Shown piece after piece: positions 12,518 to 21,656 of a stretch of DNA of 64,000 bases. The DNA comes from Clostridium sp. BJN0013 (lineage in GTDB: Bacteria; Bacillota; Clostridia; Clostridiales; Clostridiaceae), in NCBI RefSeq assembly GCF_040939125.1, contig NZ_CP162495.1, positions 186,001 to 250,000 on the forward strand, in the 5' to 3' direction. Position 1 is the stretch's first letter; every line of letters starts with the position of its first letter. Position numbers and translations under genes: made by a program. The notes beneath the pieces are model-generated. The model was given only the letters and a program-made list of their open reading frames with translations, did not search any database and had not been told where the DNA came from.

Positions 12518-13428
12518 TTTACTACAGGTTTTAATAAATGTATTTTACCATTTTTTAAATCTATTTCTACTTCTGCACCAATCGGAATAGTTATTTTAGG
12601 ATATGAATGACCGGATTGAAAATTAGTTAAAGTTGGTTTTCTAAGACTTAATATTCTATCTTCAAATATTTCAGATAAAGTTAAACTCTTTTCATATTGG
12701 GAGAACTCACAGTCTTTAAATTGACCTATAATGAAACCTCTACACTGTTGAAGGCTTCCACTTAGGGACAAATGAGTAAGCATTCTATCAATCTTATAAG
12801 GTTCTTCCTCCACCTCTTCTATAAATAATATTTTATCTTTAGTATTTATAGCATAAGGTGTGCCAAGTGTACTGCATATTAAGGACAAATTACCTCCTAC
12901 AAGCTCTCCTTTAACATATTCACCGTTGAAATAATTTGTAGGTATATTATTAGTATTTTCTATGGTAAAAGGATTATATCCAAACATCAATGTATTTAAA
13001 AAGCTTTTTAGTGTAGAGGAATCAAATTGAGAATTACACATAGGAGAGTGAAAGGTAATTAAATTACATCTTTGATATATGCTATTTAGTAGAGTAGTTA
13101 TATCACTGAATCCAGCAAATATTTTTGGGCTTTTTTCTATAATATCAAAATCTATAAGAGGAAGAAGTCTCATGGCACCATATCCACCTCTTATACACAG
13201 TATTATATCTACTTCTTTGTCTAAGAACATATCCATAAGATCTTGTACTCTATCTTTGTCCTTACCGGCTAGATAACCCCATCTATCGTAAATGTGTTTT
13301 CCACTTTTAACGTTAAAGCCCAAGCTCTCTAAAAATTTAATGCTTTCTTTTATTTTTTTAGGTTCTTCACTACTGGAAGGAGATACAATTCCTATAGTAT
13401 CTCCCTTTTCTAATTTTTTCCCTAACAA
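12502..13428 (-). CDS. Muramoyltetrapeptide (LD-)carboxypeptidase, S66 family
   Basis: 308 residues from TTG 13428, which lies six bases after AAGGTG; the earlier in-frame GTG is inside that ribosome-binding site. S66 landmarks: GIVSPSS at the N-terminus, ILCIRGGYGAMRLLPLID (about 76-93), the nucleophile elbow GFSDIT with the catalytic Ser, FIEEVEEEPYKIDRML with the Glu, and SGHSYPK with the His. The family includes LdcA, which removes the terminal D-Ala from murein tetrapeptides for recycling, and MccF, a microcin immunity peptidase. The absence of microcin genes favours the recycling role. Located between CorA and parvulin genes on the same strand. Confidence 0.85.
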   Translation of the reverse strand: MLGKKLEKGDTIGIVSPSSSEEPKKIKESIKFLESLGFNVKSGKHIYDRWGYLAGKDKDRVQDLMDMFLDKEVDIILCIRGGYGAMRLLPLIDFDIIEKSPKIFAGFSDITTLLNSIYQRCNLITFHSPMCNSQFDSSTLKSFLNTLMFGYNPFTIENTNNIPTNYFNGEYVKGELVGGNLSLICSTLGTPYAINTKDKILFIEEVEEEPYKIDRMLTHLSLSGSLQQCRGFIIGQFKDCEFSQYEKSLTLSEIFEDRILSLRKPTLTNFQSGHSYPKITIPIGAEVEIDLKNGKIHLLKPVVKSNDS

Positions 13429-13446
13429 AACTATCACCTTCCAAAA

Positions 13447-14388
13447 TTAAAATAAATCCTTTTTTTTAAGAAATATTATGGATATAACACAAATTAAAGC
13501 TGTAATTCCATATATAATCCAAAAAGCATTTGTATATTTTCCAAAAGGTATGCCGGATACATTCATACCAAAAGAACCAAATATTATATTTGGTATAGCC
13601 ATAACTATAGTTACAGATGCTAAAAGTTTCATGACTATATTCAAATTATTAGATACAACTGAAGCAAATGCATCCATAGTTCCCGCTAGAATATTGCTAT
13701 AGATATTGGTCATTTCTATAGCCTGTTTATTTTCGATAATAACATCTTCTAAGATATCCTGATCTTCAGGATATTTTTGTAAAAGCTCTAATTTTAACAT
13801 TTTTTCTAGGGTTATCTCATTTGCCTTTAAAGATGTAGAAAAATAAACTAGAGATTTTTCTAAAGATAAAAGTTGAATAAATTCTTTGTTTTTCATAGAT
13901 TTGTGAAGTCTCTGTTCAATCATCACACTTTTTTTATCTATTTGTCTTAAATAAAGTAGATAATAACTTGCTATCCTATAAAGTATTTGCAATATAAATC
14001 TAGAGCGTTTAAAGGTGTAGAAAGATTTCACTTTACCAGCTATGAAATCTGTAAGAATCTTACTATTTTTCAAACAAACAGTTATTAAAATAAATTCCGT
14101 GTGAATTATTGCCAGAGGATAAGAGTCATAAGTTAAAGAATTAACCTCCATTTCAGTAAAAGGAATATCAACTATTACAAGTAGATTATTATCTTCTGTA
14201 TCTATACGGGATGTTTCTTCTTCATCAAGGGCAGCTCTCAAAAAATCTAGTGAAACACCAGTTTTTTTTGATATTAAAAGTAAATCTTCATCAGAAGGTG
14301 CTATAATATTAATCCAACAGCCATGTTCTATAGTGTCTAAAGATTGTAACTTGTTTGATGTATCTATAGTTTTATAAATCGATATCAT
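13447..14388 (-). CDS. corA: CorA family magnesium/divalent cation transporter
   Basis: 313 residues, full length. A cytoplasmic alpha/beta N-terminal domain, a long stalk-helix region (about 150-245), and two C-terminal transmembrane helices (about 252-272 and 287-306). The signature GMN is present as FGMNVSGIP in place of the more common YGMN; the aromatic change is tolerated in many members. CorA forms homopentamers that carry Mg2+, Co2+ or Ni2+. It ends with a KKKDLF tail, matching the basic C-terminus of the family. It lies 19 nt upstream of the LD-carboxypeptidase start. Confidence 0.9.
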   Translation of the reverse strand: MISIYKTIDTSNKLQSLDTIEHGCWINIIAPSDEDLLLISKKTGVSLDFLRAALDEEETSRIDTEDNNLLVIVDIPFTEMEVNSLTYDSYPLAIIHTEFILITVCLKNSKILTDFIAGKVKSFYTFKRSRFILQILYRIASYYLLYLRQIDKKSVMIEQRLHKSMKNKEFIQLLSLEKSLVYFSTSLKANEITLEKMLKLELLQKYPEDQDILEDVIIENKQAIEMTNIYSNILAGTMDAFASVVSNNLNIVMKLLASVTIVMAIPNIIFGSFGMNVSGIPFGKYTNAFWIIYGITALICVISIIFLKKKDLF

Positions 14389-14694
14389 ATAATGTCCTCC
14401 TAAGTAAATATGGTATAATTATCATCTTTAGCTAAGTGATTGTTGATGGCTATTTACATTATAGCTTATGAAGTATACTTTTGAATATGATATTATTAAT
14501 ATCTACATAATAATACTATATTAAAATTTAAATTTATTTATGTGGACAAAATAAATTTAGGGATAAATTGAATATTATATAATATTAGGATAATAAAATA
14601 AAATTCAATTGAATATTATATGCATTAAAAGGCGAGAATCTAAATGATAAAATTAATTTATAATTCATAATTAGGACTTGCTAGGAGGATATGA

Positions 14695-14907
14695 ATGAAA
14701 AAAAAGTATTGTATAATATGTGGGAAGCCTTTAAGTAATGGTATAATAATATATGGTAGAGGAATATGTAGAAGTTGTGAAAAAAGATTATTAAAGTTAG
14801 AAAATAATGTGGATTTTTATGAGTATTATAAACAAAGAATAAAAAAAACTATAGTACGTTTTATTAAAAAAGGAGAGATAATCCATTGTCAGAATTACCG
14901 CTTTTAG
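14695..14907 (+). CDS. csfB: Sigma-G inhibitor Gin (CsfB)
   Basis: 70 residues with a treble-clef-like zinc motif CIICGKPL ... GRGICRSCEKRLL (Cys at about 6, 9, 25, 28), the signature of Gin/CsfB. In Bacillus this protein binds and inhibits sigma-G (and sigma-E) to prevent premature forespore transcription. Placement immediately before the YaaO-like gene and tmk matches the csfB neighbourhood in B. subtilis. ATG follows CTAGGAGGAT. It overlaps the next gene by 22 nt. Confidence 0.85.
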   Translation: MKKKYCIICGKPLSNGIIIYGRGICRSCEKRLLKLENNVDFYEYYKQRIKKTIVRFIKKGEIIHCQNYRF

Positions 14908-16325
14908 AGGGAGTTTTAAAATACATTGAAGAAAATAATATATCATTTTGTATGCCTGGACATAAAAATGGCAGGGGATTTTTTAATACTTCAATAGGAA
15001 GGAAGTTTATAGATAATATTTTAAAGTTTGATATTACAGAGGTAGATGGAGTAGACAATTTTCATAATCCTAAAAGTATAATATTAGATGCCAGTGAGCG
15101 TCTTAGAGATTTTTATGGAAGTAAAAAATCTTATTTTCTGGTTAATGGTAGCACCTCGGGAAATATGATAATGCTATTTAGCAGCTTTAATGAGGGGGAT
15201 AAAGTTTTAGTAGAAAGAAATTGTCATAGCTCTGTATTTAATGGAATAATTATGAGAAAGTTAAATCCCGTATATTTAAAAAATATTATAAGTACAAGAT
15301 TAAATGCTCCTGTTTGTATAAATTTGGAGCATTTTTTAAAAACCTTAGATGAAAATAAAGATGCAAAAGGAATAATTGTTACATATCCTAACTATTATGG
15401 TATATGTAGTAATTTGGAATTTATAATAGAAAAAGCTAGAGAATATAATATGAAAATTTTAGTGGATTGTGCCCATGGCGCTCATTTTGGAGTCCATGAA
15501 AGTTTACCTGAAAGTGCAGTTAAAATGGGAGCAGATATGGTAGTCACAAGTACACACAAGACACTTCCAAGTTTCACTCAAACTGCTTATTTACATATTA
15601 ATAATGAAGAGGATTTAGATAAAGTTGATTTTTATTCTAAGGTATTTTTAAGTACAAGTCCTTCTTATGTAGCACTTTGTTCTATGGATTATGCCAGATT
15701 TTATCTTGAAAAGTATGGATATAAAGATTATGAAAAACTTATTGAAATAAGTGAATATTATAGAGATAAAATAAATCTTATAAAAGGATTCAGTATAATT
15801 GGAAAAAAGGATATCTCTGTACATAATAAAAATTTACCATCAAGTGTGTGGGATATAGATTTGACCAGATATACTATAAATTTGGAAGAAGGCTACAGTG
15901 CAAATTTATTATTGGACTATTTAAGAAAATCAAGAATTCAAGCTGAAATGAGTGATAACTTTAATGTAGTATTAATTTTTTCTCCTTTTAATAAAAAAGA
16001 AGAATTTGAAAAATTGTATAGAGCATTAAAAAATTGTGATTTAAAAAATTTTACACATAAAAAAATAGATATTATGGAGTATGAAATACCTAAAATGGGC
16101 ATATTGCCTTATGAAATTATAAATTCAGAAACAGAGACAATAAATATAGAAAGTTCATTAGGAAGAATAGCAGCAATTAACGTAACACCGTATCCCCCAG
16201 GAATACCTTTATTATTGATGGGGGAGATAATAGATAGAAATATTTTAGAAATCATAAAGTATTATGTAAAATCTGGATTAGATATAATAGGTATAAGGGA
16301 TAATAAAATTCGAGTTGTAAAATAA
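14886..16325 (+). CDS. Orn/Lys/Arg decarboxylase-family PLP enzyme (YaaO-like)
   Basis: 479 residues starting at TTG 14886, after AAAGGAG in the Gin gene. An aminotransferase-fold large domain: the N-terminal MPGHKNGRGF, VNGSTSGN (PLP-phosphate loop), DCAHGAHFG (Asp to the pyridine N), and STHKTLPSFTQTAYL with the Schiff-base Lys. The C-terminal Orn/Lys/Arg decarboxylase domain has NVTPYPPGIPLLLMGE. It is shorter than inducible biosynthetic decarboxylases (about 700 residues), matching the YaaO/SpeA-like short group, for which arginine or lysine decarboxylation is reported. Substrate is not determinable here. Located between gin and tmk as in Bacillus. Confidence 0.85.
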   Translation: MSELPLLEGVLKYIEENNISFCMPGHKNGRGFFNTSIGRKFIDNILKFDITEVDGVDNFHNPKSIILDASERLRDFYGSKKSYFLVNGSTSGNMIMLFSSFNEGDKVLVERNCHSSVFNGIIMRKLNPVYLKNIISTRLNAPVCINLEHFLKTLDENKDAKGIIVTYPNYYGICSNLEFIIEKAREYNMKILVDCAHGAHFGVHESLPESAVKMGADMVVTSTHKTLPSFTQTAYLHINNEEDLDKVDFYSKVFLSTSPSYVALCSMDYARFYLEKYGYKDYEKLIEISEYYRDKINLIKGFSIIGKKDISVHNKNLPSSVWDIDLTRYTINLEEGYSANLLLDYLRKSRIQAEMSDNFNVVLIFSPFNKKEEFEKLYRALKNCDLKNFTHKKIDIMEYEIPKMGILPYEIINSETETINIESSLGRIAAINVTPYPPGIPLLLMGEIIDRNILEIIKYYVKSGLDIIGIRDNKIRVVK

Positions 16326-16343
16326 ATTTATGGGGGAAGTTAA

Positions 16344-17030
16344 ATGGAATCATTAAAAGGAAAACTTATAGTTGTAGAAGGATGTGATGGTAGTGGTAAA
16401 GCTACCCAAACAACAAAACTTTATAATAGACTTCTAAATGAAAAATACAATGTAAAAAAAGTAGAGTATCCTAATTACAGTAGTGAATCATCCGCCTTGG
16501 TAAAAATGTACTTAAATGGAGACTTTGGAGAAAATCCTGAAGATGTAAGTGCCTATGTTGCATCTACTTTTTATGGAGTAGATAGATTTGCTTCTTATAA
16601 AACTCAATGGAAAAAGTTTTATGAACAAGGAGGTATAATTTTAGCAGATAGATATACTACATCTAATATGATACATCAAGCTTCCAAAATTAATGATATA
16701 GAAGAAAAAGATAAGTTTTTAAAATGGTTGTGGGATTTTGAATTTAATATATTTAAGCTGCCAATACCTGACTGCATCATATTTTTAGATATGCCTCCTA
16801 AGTATAGTAAAAATCTCATGATTGAGAGAAATAATAAATTTACAGGTAATTCTAAGAAAGATATACATGAGAGTAATTATGAATATTTAATTAATTCATA
16901 TAATAATGCATTATATGTTGCAAGTAAATATAGATGGAGTAAAGTTTCCTGTGTGGGAAATAATAGAATAAATACAGTAAATGAAATTCATGAAAATATA
17001 TATAGTTTAGTAAAAAACATATTAATGTAA
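16344..17030 (+). CDS. tmk: Thymidylate kinase
   Basis: 228 residues. The P-loop reads EGCDGSGKATQT (residues 12-23), followed by VEYPNYSSESS and ILADRYTTSN (the DR-Y/H motif that binds dTMP). There is a lid region with LMIERNNK. It phosphorylates dTMP to dTDP in the cytoplasm. It is slightly longer than the usual 205-215 residues and has GKAT where many members have GKTT, a variant common in clostridia. ATG 16344 follows GGGGGAAGTTAA. Part of the yaaO-tmk-yaaQ-holB order. Confidence 0.9.
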   Translation: MESLKGKLIVVEGCDGSGKATQTTKLYNRLLNEKYNVKKVEYPNYSSESSALVKMYLNGDFGENPEDVSAYVASTFYGVDRFASYKTQWKKFYEQGGIILADRYTTSNMIHQASKINDIEEKDKFLKWLWDFEFNIFKLPIPDCIIFLDMPPKYSKNLMIERNNKFTGNSKKDIHESNYEYLINSYNNALYVASKYRWSKVSCVGNNRINTVNEIHENIYSLVKNILM

Positions 17031-17079
17031 TATATCCGTATTAAATAGTTTAATATAAGATTATACAATTAAGTAATTA

Positions 17080-17088
17080 TGCTATAAT
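17080..17088 (+). promoter_or_regulatory. Extended -10 promoter before darA
   Basis: TGCTATAAT is a perfect extended -10 element 63 nt upstream of the darA start, in the gap after tmk. Confidence 0.45.
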
Positions 17089-17151
17089 TATTATAAGTTA
17101 ATTTTAAAAATTCAGATAATTTTCAGATAAAATTAGAAGGAGAGATGCTTT

Positions 17152-17481
17152 GTGAAATTAATTATAGCTATTGTTCAGGATGATGATGCAGGAGATTTAT
17201 TAAAAATTCTAACGAAACATGAATTTAAAGTGACTAAGCTTGCTACTACAGGAGGATTTTTAAAAGCAGGTAATACAACTTTAATGATAGGAGTAGAAGA
17301 AGATGGTGTAGATAAAGTGATAGCTTATATTGAACAGGTCTGTAAAACTAGAAAACAAGTTGTAACTACTCCTTCTTCAGTTGCAAGTGCTACAGGGGTA
17401 TATATGCCTTATTCTATGGAGATAGAAGTTGGAGGTGCAAATATATTTGTAGTAGATGTGGATAAGTTTATTAAAATTTAG
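17152..17481 (+). CDS. darA: Cyclic-di-AMP-binding PII-like protein DarA (YaaQ)
   Basis: 109 residues with the PII-like fold of the YaaQ/PstA family: MKLIIAIVQDDDAGDLLKIL at the N-terminus, then the ATTGGFLKAGNTTLMIGVE block that forms the c-di-AMP pocket, and VEVGGA near the C-terminus. In Bacillus, Listeria and Staphylococcus the trimer binds c-di-AMP; its downstream effect is unclear. GTG start follows AAGGAGAGATGCTTT. It is 15 nt upstream of holB, as in Bacillus. Confidence 0.92.
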   Translation: MKLIIAIVQDDDAGDLLKILTKHEFKVTKLATTGGFLKAGNTTLMIGVEEDGVDKVIAYIEQVCKTRKQVVTTPSSVASATGVYMPYSMEIEVGGANIFVVDVDKFIKI

Positions 17482-17496
17482 GAGGTAAATTTAAGG

Positions 17497-18441
17497 GTGA
17501 GTTTTTATAGGATAATAGGTCATGACATGATAAAATCTCAGATAGAAAATTCCATAAAGCTGAATAGATTTTCTCATGCCAGTATTTTTGTAGGAGAAGA
17601 CGGATTAGGAAAGAGTTTGCTTGCTAAAGAACTAGCTATAAAAATATTAGGTAAAAATGAAATTAAACAATACGTAGATATAATAGAACTCAAGTTATTT
17701 AAAAATAAAAGATCTATTGGTATAGAAGAAATAAAATATATAATAGAAGAGATTAATAAAAAACCTTATGAAGGTGATAAAAAAGTAATAATATTATATA
17801 ATTCTGATAAAATTACGGAAACCGCTCAAAATGCACTGTTGAAGACTATAGAAGAACCACCCGAAGGGAGTTTTATTATACTATTGTGTGAAAAGTTGGA
17901 TGGAATTTTAGATACAGTAAAATCCAGATGTCAGATATATAAACTTAATAGATTAAATTCAAAAGATATGCAAATATTTTTGAATAATAAATTTCCAGCA
18001 TTGTCTAAACAGGAACTAAAGTCCATTATGGCTTTTAGTGATGGGATACCTGGAAGAGCAGAAAAATTTATTTCAAGTTCAGTTTTGAGGGAAATAAGGA
18101 ATATAACTATAAAAATATTTAGGAAATTATATGATGAAGATATAAATCTTACTTTGGAATTTTCTAATTATTTATTTAAAGAAAGAGATAATTGGGAAGA
18201 GATACTTACCTGTATGTTATCTTATGTACGTGATGTTCTCATATATAAGGAAACAGGTAATAGTGATTTAATTATAAATACTGACAAATTTCAAGATCTA
18301 AAAGCTATAGGAGAAATGTTTTCATTTAATGAGTTAAATGCTATTATTAATATTATAGAAAATGTTAGAGAAAAGCTAGATAGAAATGTAAATTCAACCT
18401 TGGTTTTTGATTCTATGTTGATGAAAATGCAGGAGGTATAG
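17497..18441 (+). CDS. holB: DNA polymerase III subunit delta'
   Basis: 314 residues. An AAA+ clamp-loader domain with P-loop GEDGLGKSLLAKEL (about 33-46), ITETAQNALLKTIEEPP (about 107-123, the Walker B/DExx-like and SRC-preceding block) and VKSRCQIYKL (sensor region). The zinc-binding Cys cluster usual between the P-loop and sensor in delta' proteins is reduced or absent here. It loads the beta clamp at the replication fork as part of the tau-delta-delta' complex. GTG start after GGAGGTAAATTTAAGG. Eight nt before ricT. Confidence 0.88.
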   Translation: MSFYRIIGHDMIKSQIENSIKLNRFSHASIFVGEDGLGKSLLAKELAIKILGKNEIKQYVDIIELKLFKNKRSIGIEEIKYIIEEINKKPYEGDKKVIILYNSDKITETAQNALLKTIEEPPEGSFIILLCEKLDGILDTVKSRCQIYKLNRLNSKDMQIFLNNKFPALSKQELKSIMAFSDGIPGRAEKFISSSVLREIRNITIKIFRKLYDEDINLTLEFSNYLFKERDNWEEILTCMLSYVRDVLIYKETGNSDLIINTDKFQDLKAIGEMFSFNELNAIINIIENVREKLDRNVNSTLVFDSMLMKMQEV

Positions 18442-18448
18442 ATAAAAT

Positions 18449-19354
18449 ATGGTAACAGTTGTAGGGGTACGATTTAAAAAAGCTGGAAAAATATATTATT
18501 TTTCGCCAGATAATTTAAGTATAAAAAAAGATGATAATATAATAGTTGAAACGGCTAGAGGTATAGAATTCGGCAGATGTGTTATAAATCCAAAAGCTAT
18601 AGATGAAAGTGATATAGTTTCACCACTTAAAAATGTATTAAGGATAGCCACAGAAGAAGATATAAAAAAACATAATGGAAATAAAAAAAAAGAAAGTGAA
18701 GCATTTAAAGTATGTATTGAAAAAATACAACAGCATGATTTGAAGATGAAACTTATAGATGTAGAATATACTTTTGATAATAATAAAGTTATATTTTATT
18801 TTACTGCAGATGGAAGAGTAGATTTTAGAGAATTGGTAAAAGATCTTGCTTCAATATTTAGAACTAGAATAGAACTTAGACAAATAGGAGTAAGGGATGA
18901 AGCTAAAATGGTGGGAGGACTTGGACCTTGTGGTAGAACCATGTGTTGCTCTACTTTCTTAGGGGATTTTGTACCTGTTTCTATTAAAATGGCTAAAGAA
19001 CAAAATTTGTCATTAAATCCTACAAAAATATCAGGTATGTGTGGAAGACTTATGTGCTGTTTAAATTATGAACAGGATACTTATGAAAAAATAAGAAAAA
19101 AATTGCCTAAAGTAGGTTCCATTGTAGATACATCTTATGGACAAGGAGAAGTTGTGAGTAATTCTGTAGTGAAAGAGATAGTTAAAGTGAAAATAAGAGT
19201 TAAAGATGGTGAAGATATGATGAAAGAAATATCTATAGATGATATTCATATGATATCTGGAGGGTTTGAAGGAAATATAAATGAAGATGAAATAAAGATT
19301 GATATAGAAGACGAAGATGAAGATATAATTAAACACTTATTTAATGAGAACTAG
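18449..19354 (+). CDS. ricT: RicT/YaaT, PSP1-domain protein of the Y-complex
   Basis: 301 residues. The PSP1 domain occupies the C-terminal half with the Cys-rich signature GGLGPCGRTMCCSTFLGDF and SGMCGRLMCCLNYE, followed by KLPKVGS. In B. subtilis RicT with RicA and RicF forms an Fe-S-containing complex that promotes RNase Y-dependent maturation of operon mRNAs and affects Spo0A phosphorylation. The Cys residues match those reported to bind the clusters. The extreme C-terminus is very acidic (EDEDEDIIKH). RicA and RicF are not in the window. Confidence 0.9.
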   Translation: MVTVVGVRFKKAGKIYYFSPDNLSIKKDDNIIVETARGIEFGRCVINPKAIDESDIVSPLKNVLRIATEEDIKKHNGNKKKESEAFKVCIEKIQQHDLKMKLIDVEYTFDNNKVIFYFTADGRVDFRELVKDLASIFRTRIELRQIGVRDEAKMVGGLGPCGRTMCCSTFLGDFVPVSIKMAKEQNLSLNPTKISGMCGRLMCCLNYEQDTYEKIRKKLPKVGSIVDTSYGQGEVVSNSVVKEIVKVKIRVKDGEDMMKEISIDDIHMISGGFEGNINEDEIKIDIEDEDEDIIKHLFNEN

Positions 19355-19366
19355 GGAGGTCAGTGT

Positions 19367-19570
19367 ATGAAATCTGTATTTAAGATTCCTAATATACGTA
19401 ATACTAGAGATGTAAATAATATAAGAAAAGCTATTTCTAATAATGAGGGAGTAATAGCATGTCAGATAAATACACAAAAATGTGAAGTTAGTATAGTATA
19501 TGATGATTATTTTATAACAGAAGATAAAATAATACAATGCCTTGAAGATGTAGGCTATGCGGTGTTTTAA
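19367..19570 (+). CDS. HMA-like ferredoxin-fold protein lacking the CxxC motif
   Basis: 67 residues beginning MKSVFKIPNIRNTRDVNNI and ending IIQCLEDVGYAVF. The length, beta-alpha-beta-beta-alpha-beta pattern and the final ALEDxGY-type motif match heavy-metal-associated (CopZ-like) domains. The metal-binding MxCxxC loop is missing: the position holds NIRNTRD. Two Cys remain in the core (GVIACQIN, TQKCEVS). So a copper role is unlikely; function unknown. It lies 12 nt after ricT with a GGGAGG site and is likely in the same operon. Confidence 0.65.
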   Translation: MKSVFKIPNIRNTRDVNNIRKAISNNEGVIACQINTQKCEVSIVYDDYFITEDKIIQCLEDVGYAVF

Positions 19571-19656
19571 AATTATCTTTAAAAATTTTAATAAGTGTGA
19601 TAAAATGTTATAGGATAATAGAAACATGTGATTTTAATTAAGGAGGTGTAGGATTA

Positions 19657-19830
19657 ATGTCATATAAAATTACAGATGCTTGTATGAATTGTGGAGCATG
19701 TGCTTCAGAATGTCCAGTTGAATGCATAAGTCAAGGAGATACTCAATTCTTAATAGATGAGGGTACATGTATAGAATGTGGAAACTGTGCTAATGTCTGT
19801 CCAGTAGGAGCACCAGTTCAAGCAGACTAA
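19657..19830 (+). CDS. 2[4Fe-4S] ferredoxin, clostridial type
   Basis: 57 residues, ATG 19657 after AAGGAGGTGTAGGATTA. Two cluster motifs: CMNCGACASECPVECI and CIECGNCANVCPVGAP, each CxxCxxCxxxCP. This is the classical small clostridial ferredoxin that carries electrons at low potential between hydrogenase, pyruvate:ferredoxin oxidoreductase and related enzymes. It stands as a single gene followed by a terminator. Confidence 0.92.
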   Translation: MSYKITDACMNCGACASECPVECISQGDTQFLIDEGTCIECGNCANVCPVGAPVQAD

Positions 19831-19853
19831 TGTAAATGATTAAAATTACTTTT

Positions 19854-19880
19854 AAAAAGGCTGCCTAGGGTAGTCTTTTT
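19854..19880 (+). terminator. Terminator after ferredoxin
   Basis: AAAAAGGCTGCC pairs with GGTAGTCTTTTT, including two G-T pairs, 23 nt after the stop. Confidence 0.75.
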
Positions 19881-20042
19881 AATTTTGGACAAGTTTCTTT
19901 TCTAAGGATCCTAATATTCTTATATTTATAAATACATAAAACATTGTATAAAGAGTAGATTATTTTGACCGATTAATAAAATATAGGTGAAAAGATTTAA
20001 ATAAGAGTTTTAGTAGCAAAATGCATTAAACGGAGGTATAAT

Positions 20043-20837
20043 ATGGATATATCTGTTATTTTATTCTTAATTTTTGGATTATTAGCCCTAGGTGGGGGAT
20101 TCATACTAGATGGAGGACATCTTTCAGCTCTTTTGGGGCCTACAGCAGCTATGATAGTATTTGGTGGAACAATTGGGGCTGTAGGGGTGTCTTTTCCTTT
20201 AGATTTATTGAAAAAAACTCCAAAGATGGTTAAAGTTATGATAAGTCCTCCAAAAACGGATTTGCCTTCTTTAATATCCTATTTTAAAGATGTATCTTAT
20301 AGAACCAGGAAAAATGGGCTTTTAAGTTTAGAAGGAGAAATATCTAATGATCCTAATTTAGATCCTTTTATAAAGAAAGGATTGCAGCTTGTGGTAGATG
20401 GAGTAGATCCTCAGGCAGTTAGGGGTATATTAGAGTTAGAATTAGAATCCACTTCAGAAAGGCATAGACAAGGAGCAGCTGTATTTCAAAGTGCTGGCGG
20501 ATATTCTCCTACTATGGGTATAGTAGGTACAGTTATGGGATTAGTTCATGTTTTGGGTAATTTAGAAGATCCGTCTACATTGGGACCTAAGATAGCAATA
20601 GCGTTTTTAGCAACATTATATGGTATCGGTGCAGCTAATCTTATATGGCTTCCAATAAGTAGTAGATTGAATGTACTTGATGATAAAGAAGTAAAAGAGA
20701 AGACTTTAATAATTGAAGGAATATTATACATACAAGAAGGAATAAATCCCAATACCATAGCAGAAAAATTAAAGAGTTTTCTAAATAAAGAAGAACTAGT
20801 TAAATTTGAAGAAATGGATGGTAGACAGCAGCTATGA
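20043..20837 (+). CDS. motA: Flagellar motor stator protein MotA
   Basis: 264 residues with four hydrophobic segments (about 5-22, 30-52, 150-175, 182-205). The family motifs are GGYSPTMGIVGTVMGLVHVL (the transmembrane proline and loop) and LYGIGAANLIWLPIS. The cytoplasmic loop has the conserved charged residues (ERHRQGA). MotA with MotB forms the 5:2 ion channel that drives flagellar rotation. ATG follows CGGAGGTATAAT. The stop overlaps the ATG of motB by 4 nt. No other flagellar genes are in the window. Confidence 0.92.
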   Translation: MDISVILFLIFGLLALGGGFILDGGHLSALLGPTAAMIVFGGTIGAVGVSFPLDLLKKTPKMVKVMISPPKTDLPSLISYFKDVSYRTRKNGLLSLEGEISNDPNLDPFIKKGLQLVVDGVDPQAVRGILELELESTSERHRQGAAVFQSAGGYSPTMGIVGTVMGLVHVLGNLEDPSTLGPKIAIAFLATLYGIGAANLIWLPISSRLNVLDDKEVKEKTLIIEGILYIQEGINPNTIAEKLKSFLNKEELVKFEEMDGRQQL

Positions 20838-21598
20838 AAAAGAAAAGAAAGCATTCAGAAGAAAATACAGAAAGATGGCTGCTTACTTATTCCGATTTAA
20901 TAACTTTACTTATGATATTTTTTGTTGTAATGTATTCTATGAGCAATATAAGTGCATCTAAATATAAGCAGGTGGCAGAATCTTTAAAGATGTCTATGGG
21001 TGGAGGGAAAAGTGTAATAGGAAGTGATGATACTTCAAGTATAAAAGAAACTATAGATCCTGAAGAAGTACATCAAACTGATACAGATGATCAGGAAAAA
21101 AAATTGTCTGAACTAAAGGCAGAGGTGGACAAATATCTGCAAAACAGTGAAATGAGCGGAAGTGTATCTACAAGTATAAATGAAAGAGGACTTATTGTAA
21201 GTATGAATGATACTTTGCTATTTGATACAGGAAGAGCCGATATAAAACCAGAGTTTCAACAAAAACTTGTAGAAATAGGTAAAATTTTAAATCAGCTTGG
21301 AAACTATATGAGGATAGAAGGGCATACAGATAATGTTCCCATTAGTAATAATCAATATTCTTCTAATTGGAAGTTATCCTGTGACAGGGCATCTAATGTT
21401 ACTGAGTTTCTTATAAAAAATGCTGGAATTGAACCAGAAAAGTTATCTGCAATTGGCTATGGGGAATACAGACCTGTAGGAGATAATTCCGTAGATGAAG
21501 GCAAAGCTAAGAATAGAAGGGTTGATATAGTTATATTGAACAGCAAATTTAATGCAGTAGAGGAAAATAGTGTTAACAATAGTTCCACTGAAAAATAA
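20834..21598 (+). CDS. motB: Flagellar motor protein MotB
   Basis: 254 residues. A single N-terminal transmembrane helix (about 16-38) begins LLTYSDLITLLMIFFVVMYS with the ion-binding Asp. A periplasmic linker (about 40-110) follows, then an OmpA-like peptidoglycan-binding domain (about 120-240) with LFDTGRADIKP, RIEGHTDN and GYGEYRPVGDN plus NRRVDI. It anchors the stator to the wall. Ion specificity (H+ or Na+) is not decided by the sequence seen. Overlaps motA by 4 nt, so translation is coupled. Confidence 0.92.
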   Translation: MKKKRKHSEENTERWLLTYSDLITLLMIFFVVMYSMSNISASKYKQVAESLKMSMGGGKSVIGSDDTSSIKETIDPEEVHQTDTDDQEKKLSELKAEVDKYLQNSEMSGSVSTSINERGLIVSMNDTLLFDTGRADIKPEFQQKLVEIGKILNQLGNYMRIEGHTDNVPISNNQYSSNWKLSCDRASNVTEFLIKNAGIEPEKLSAIGYGEYRPVGDNSVDEGKAKNRRVDIVILNSKFNAVEENSVNNSSTEK

Positions 21599-21618
21599 AA
21601 TAATATGGTATTTACATT

Positions 21619-21648
21619 TCCTAGGATTATGTATCCTGGGATTTTTTA
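21619..21648 (+). terminator. Terminator after motAB
   Basis: TCCTAGGAT pairs with ATCCTGGGA (with G-T pairs), then TTTTTTAT. Confidence 0.7.
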
Positions 21649-21656
21649 TATATGAA

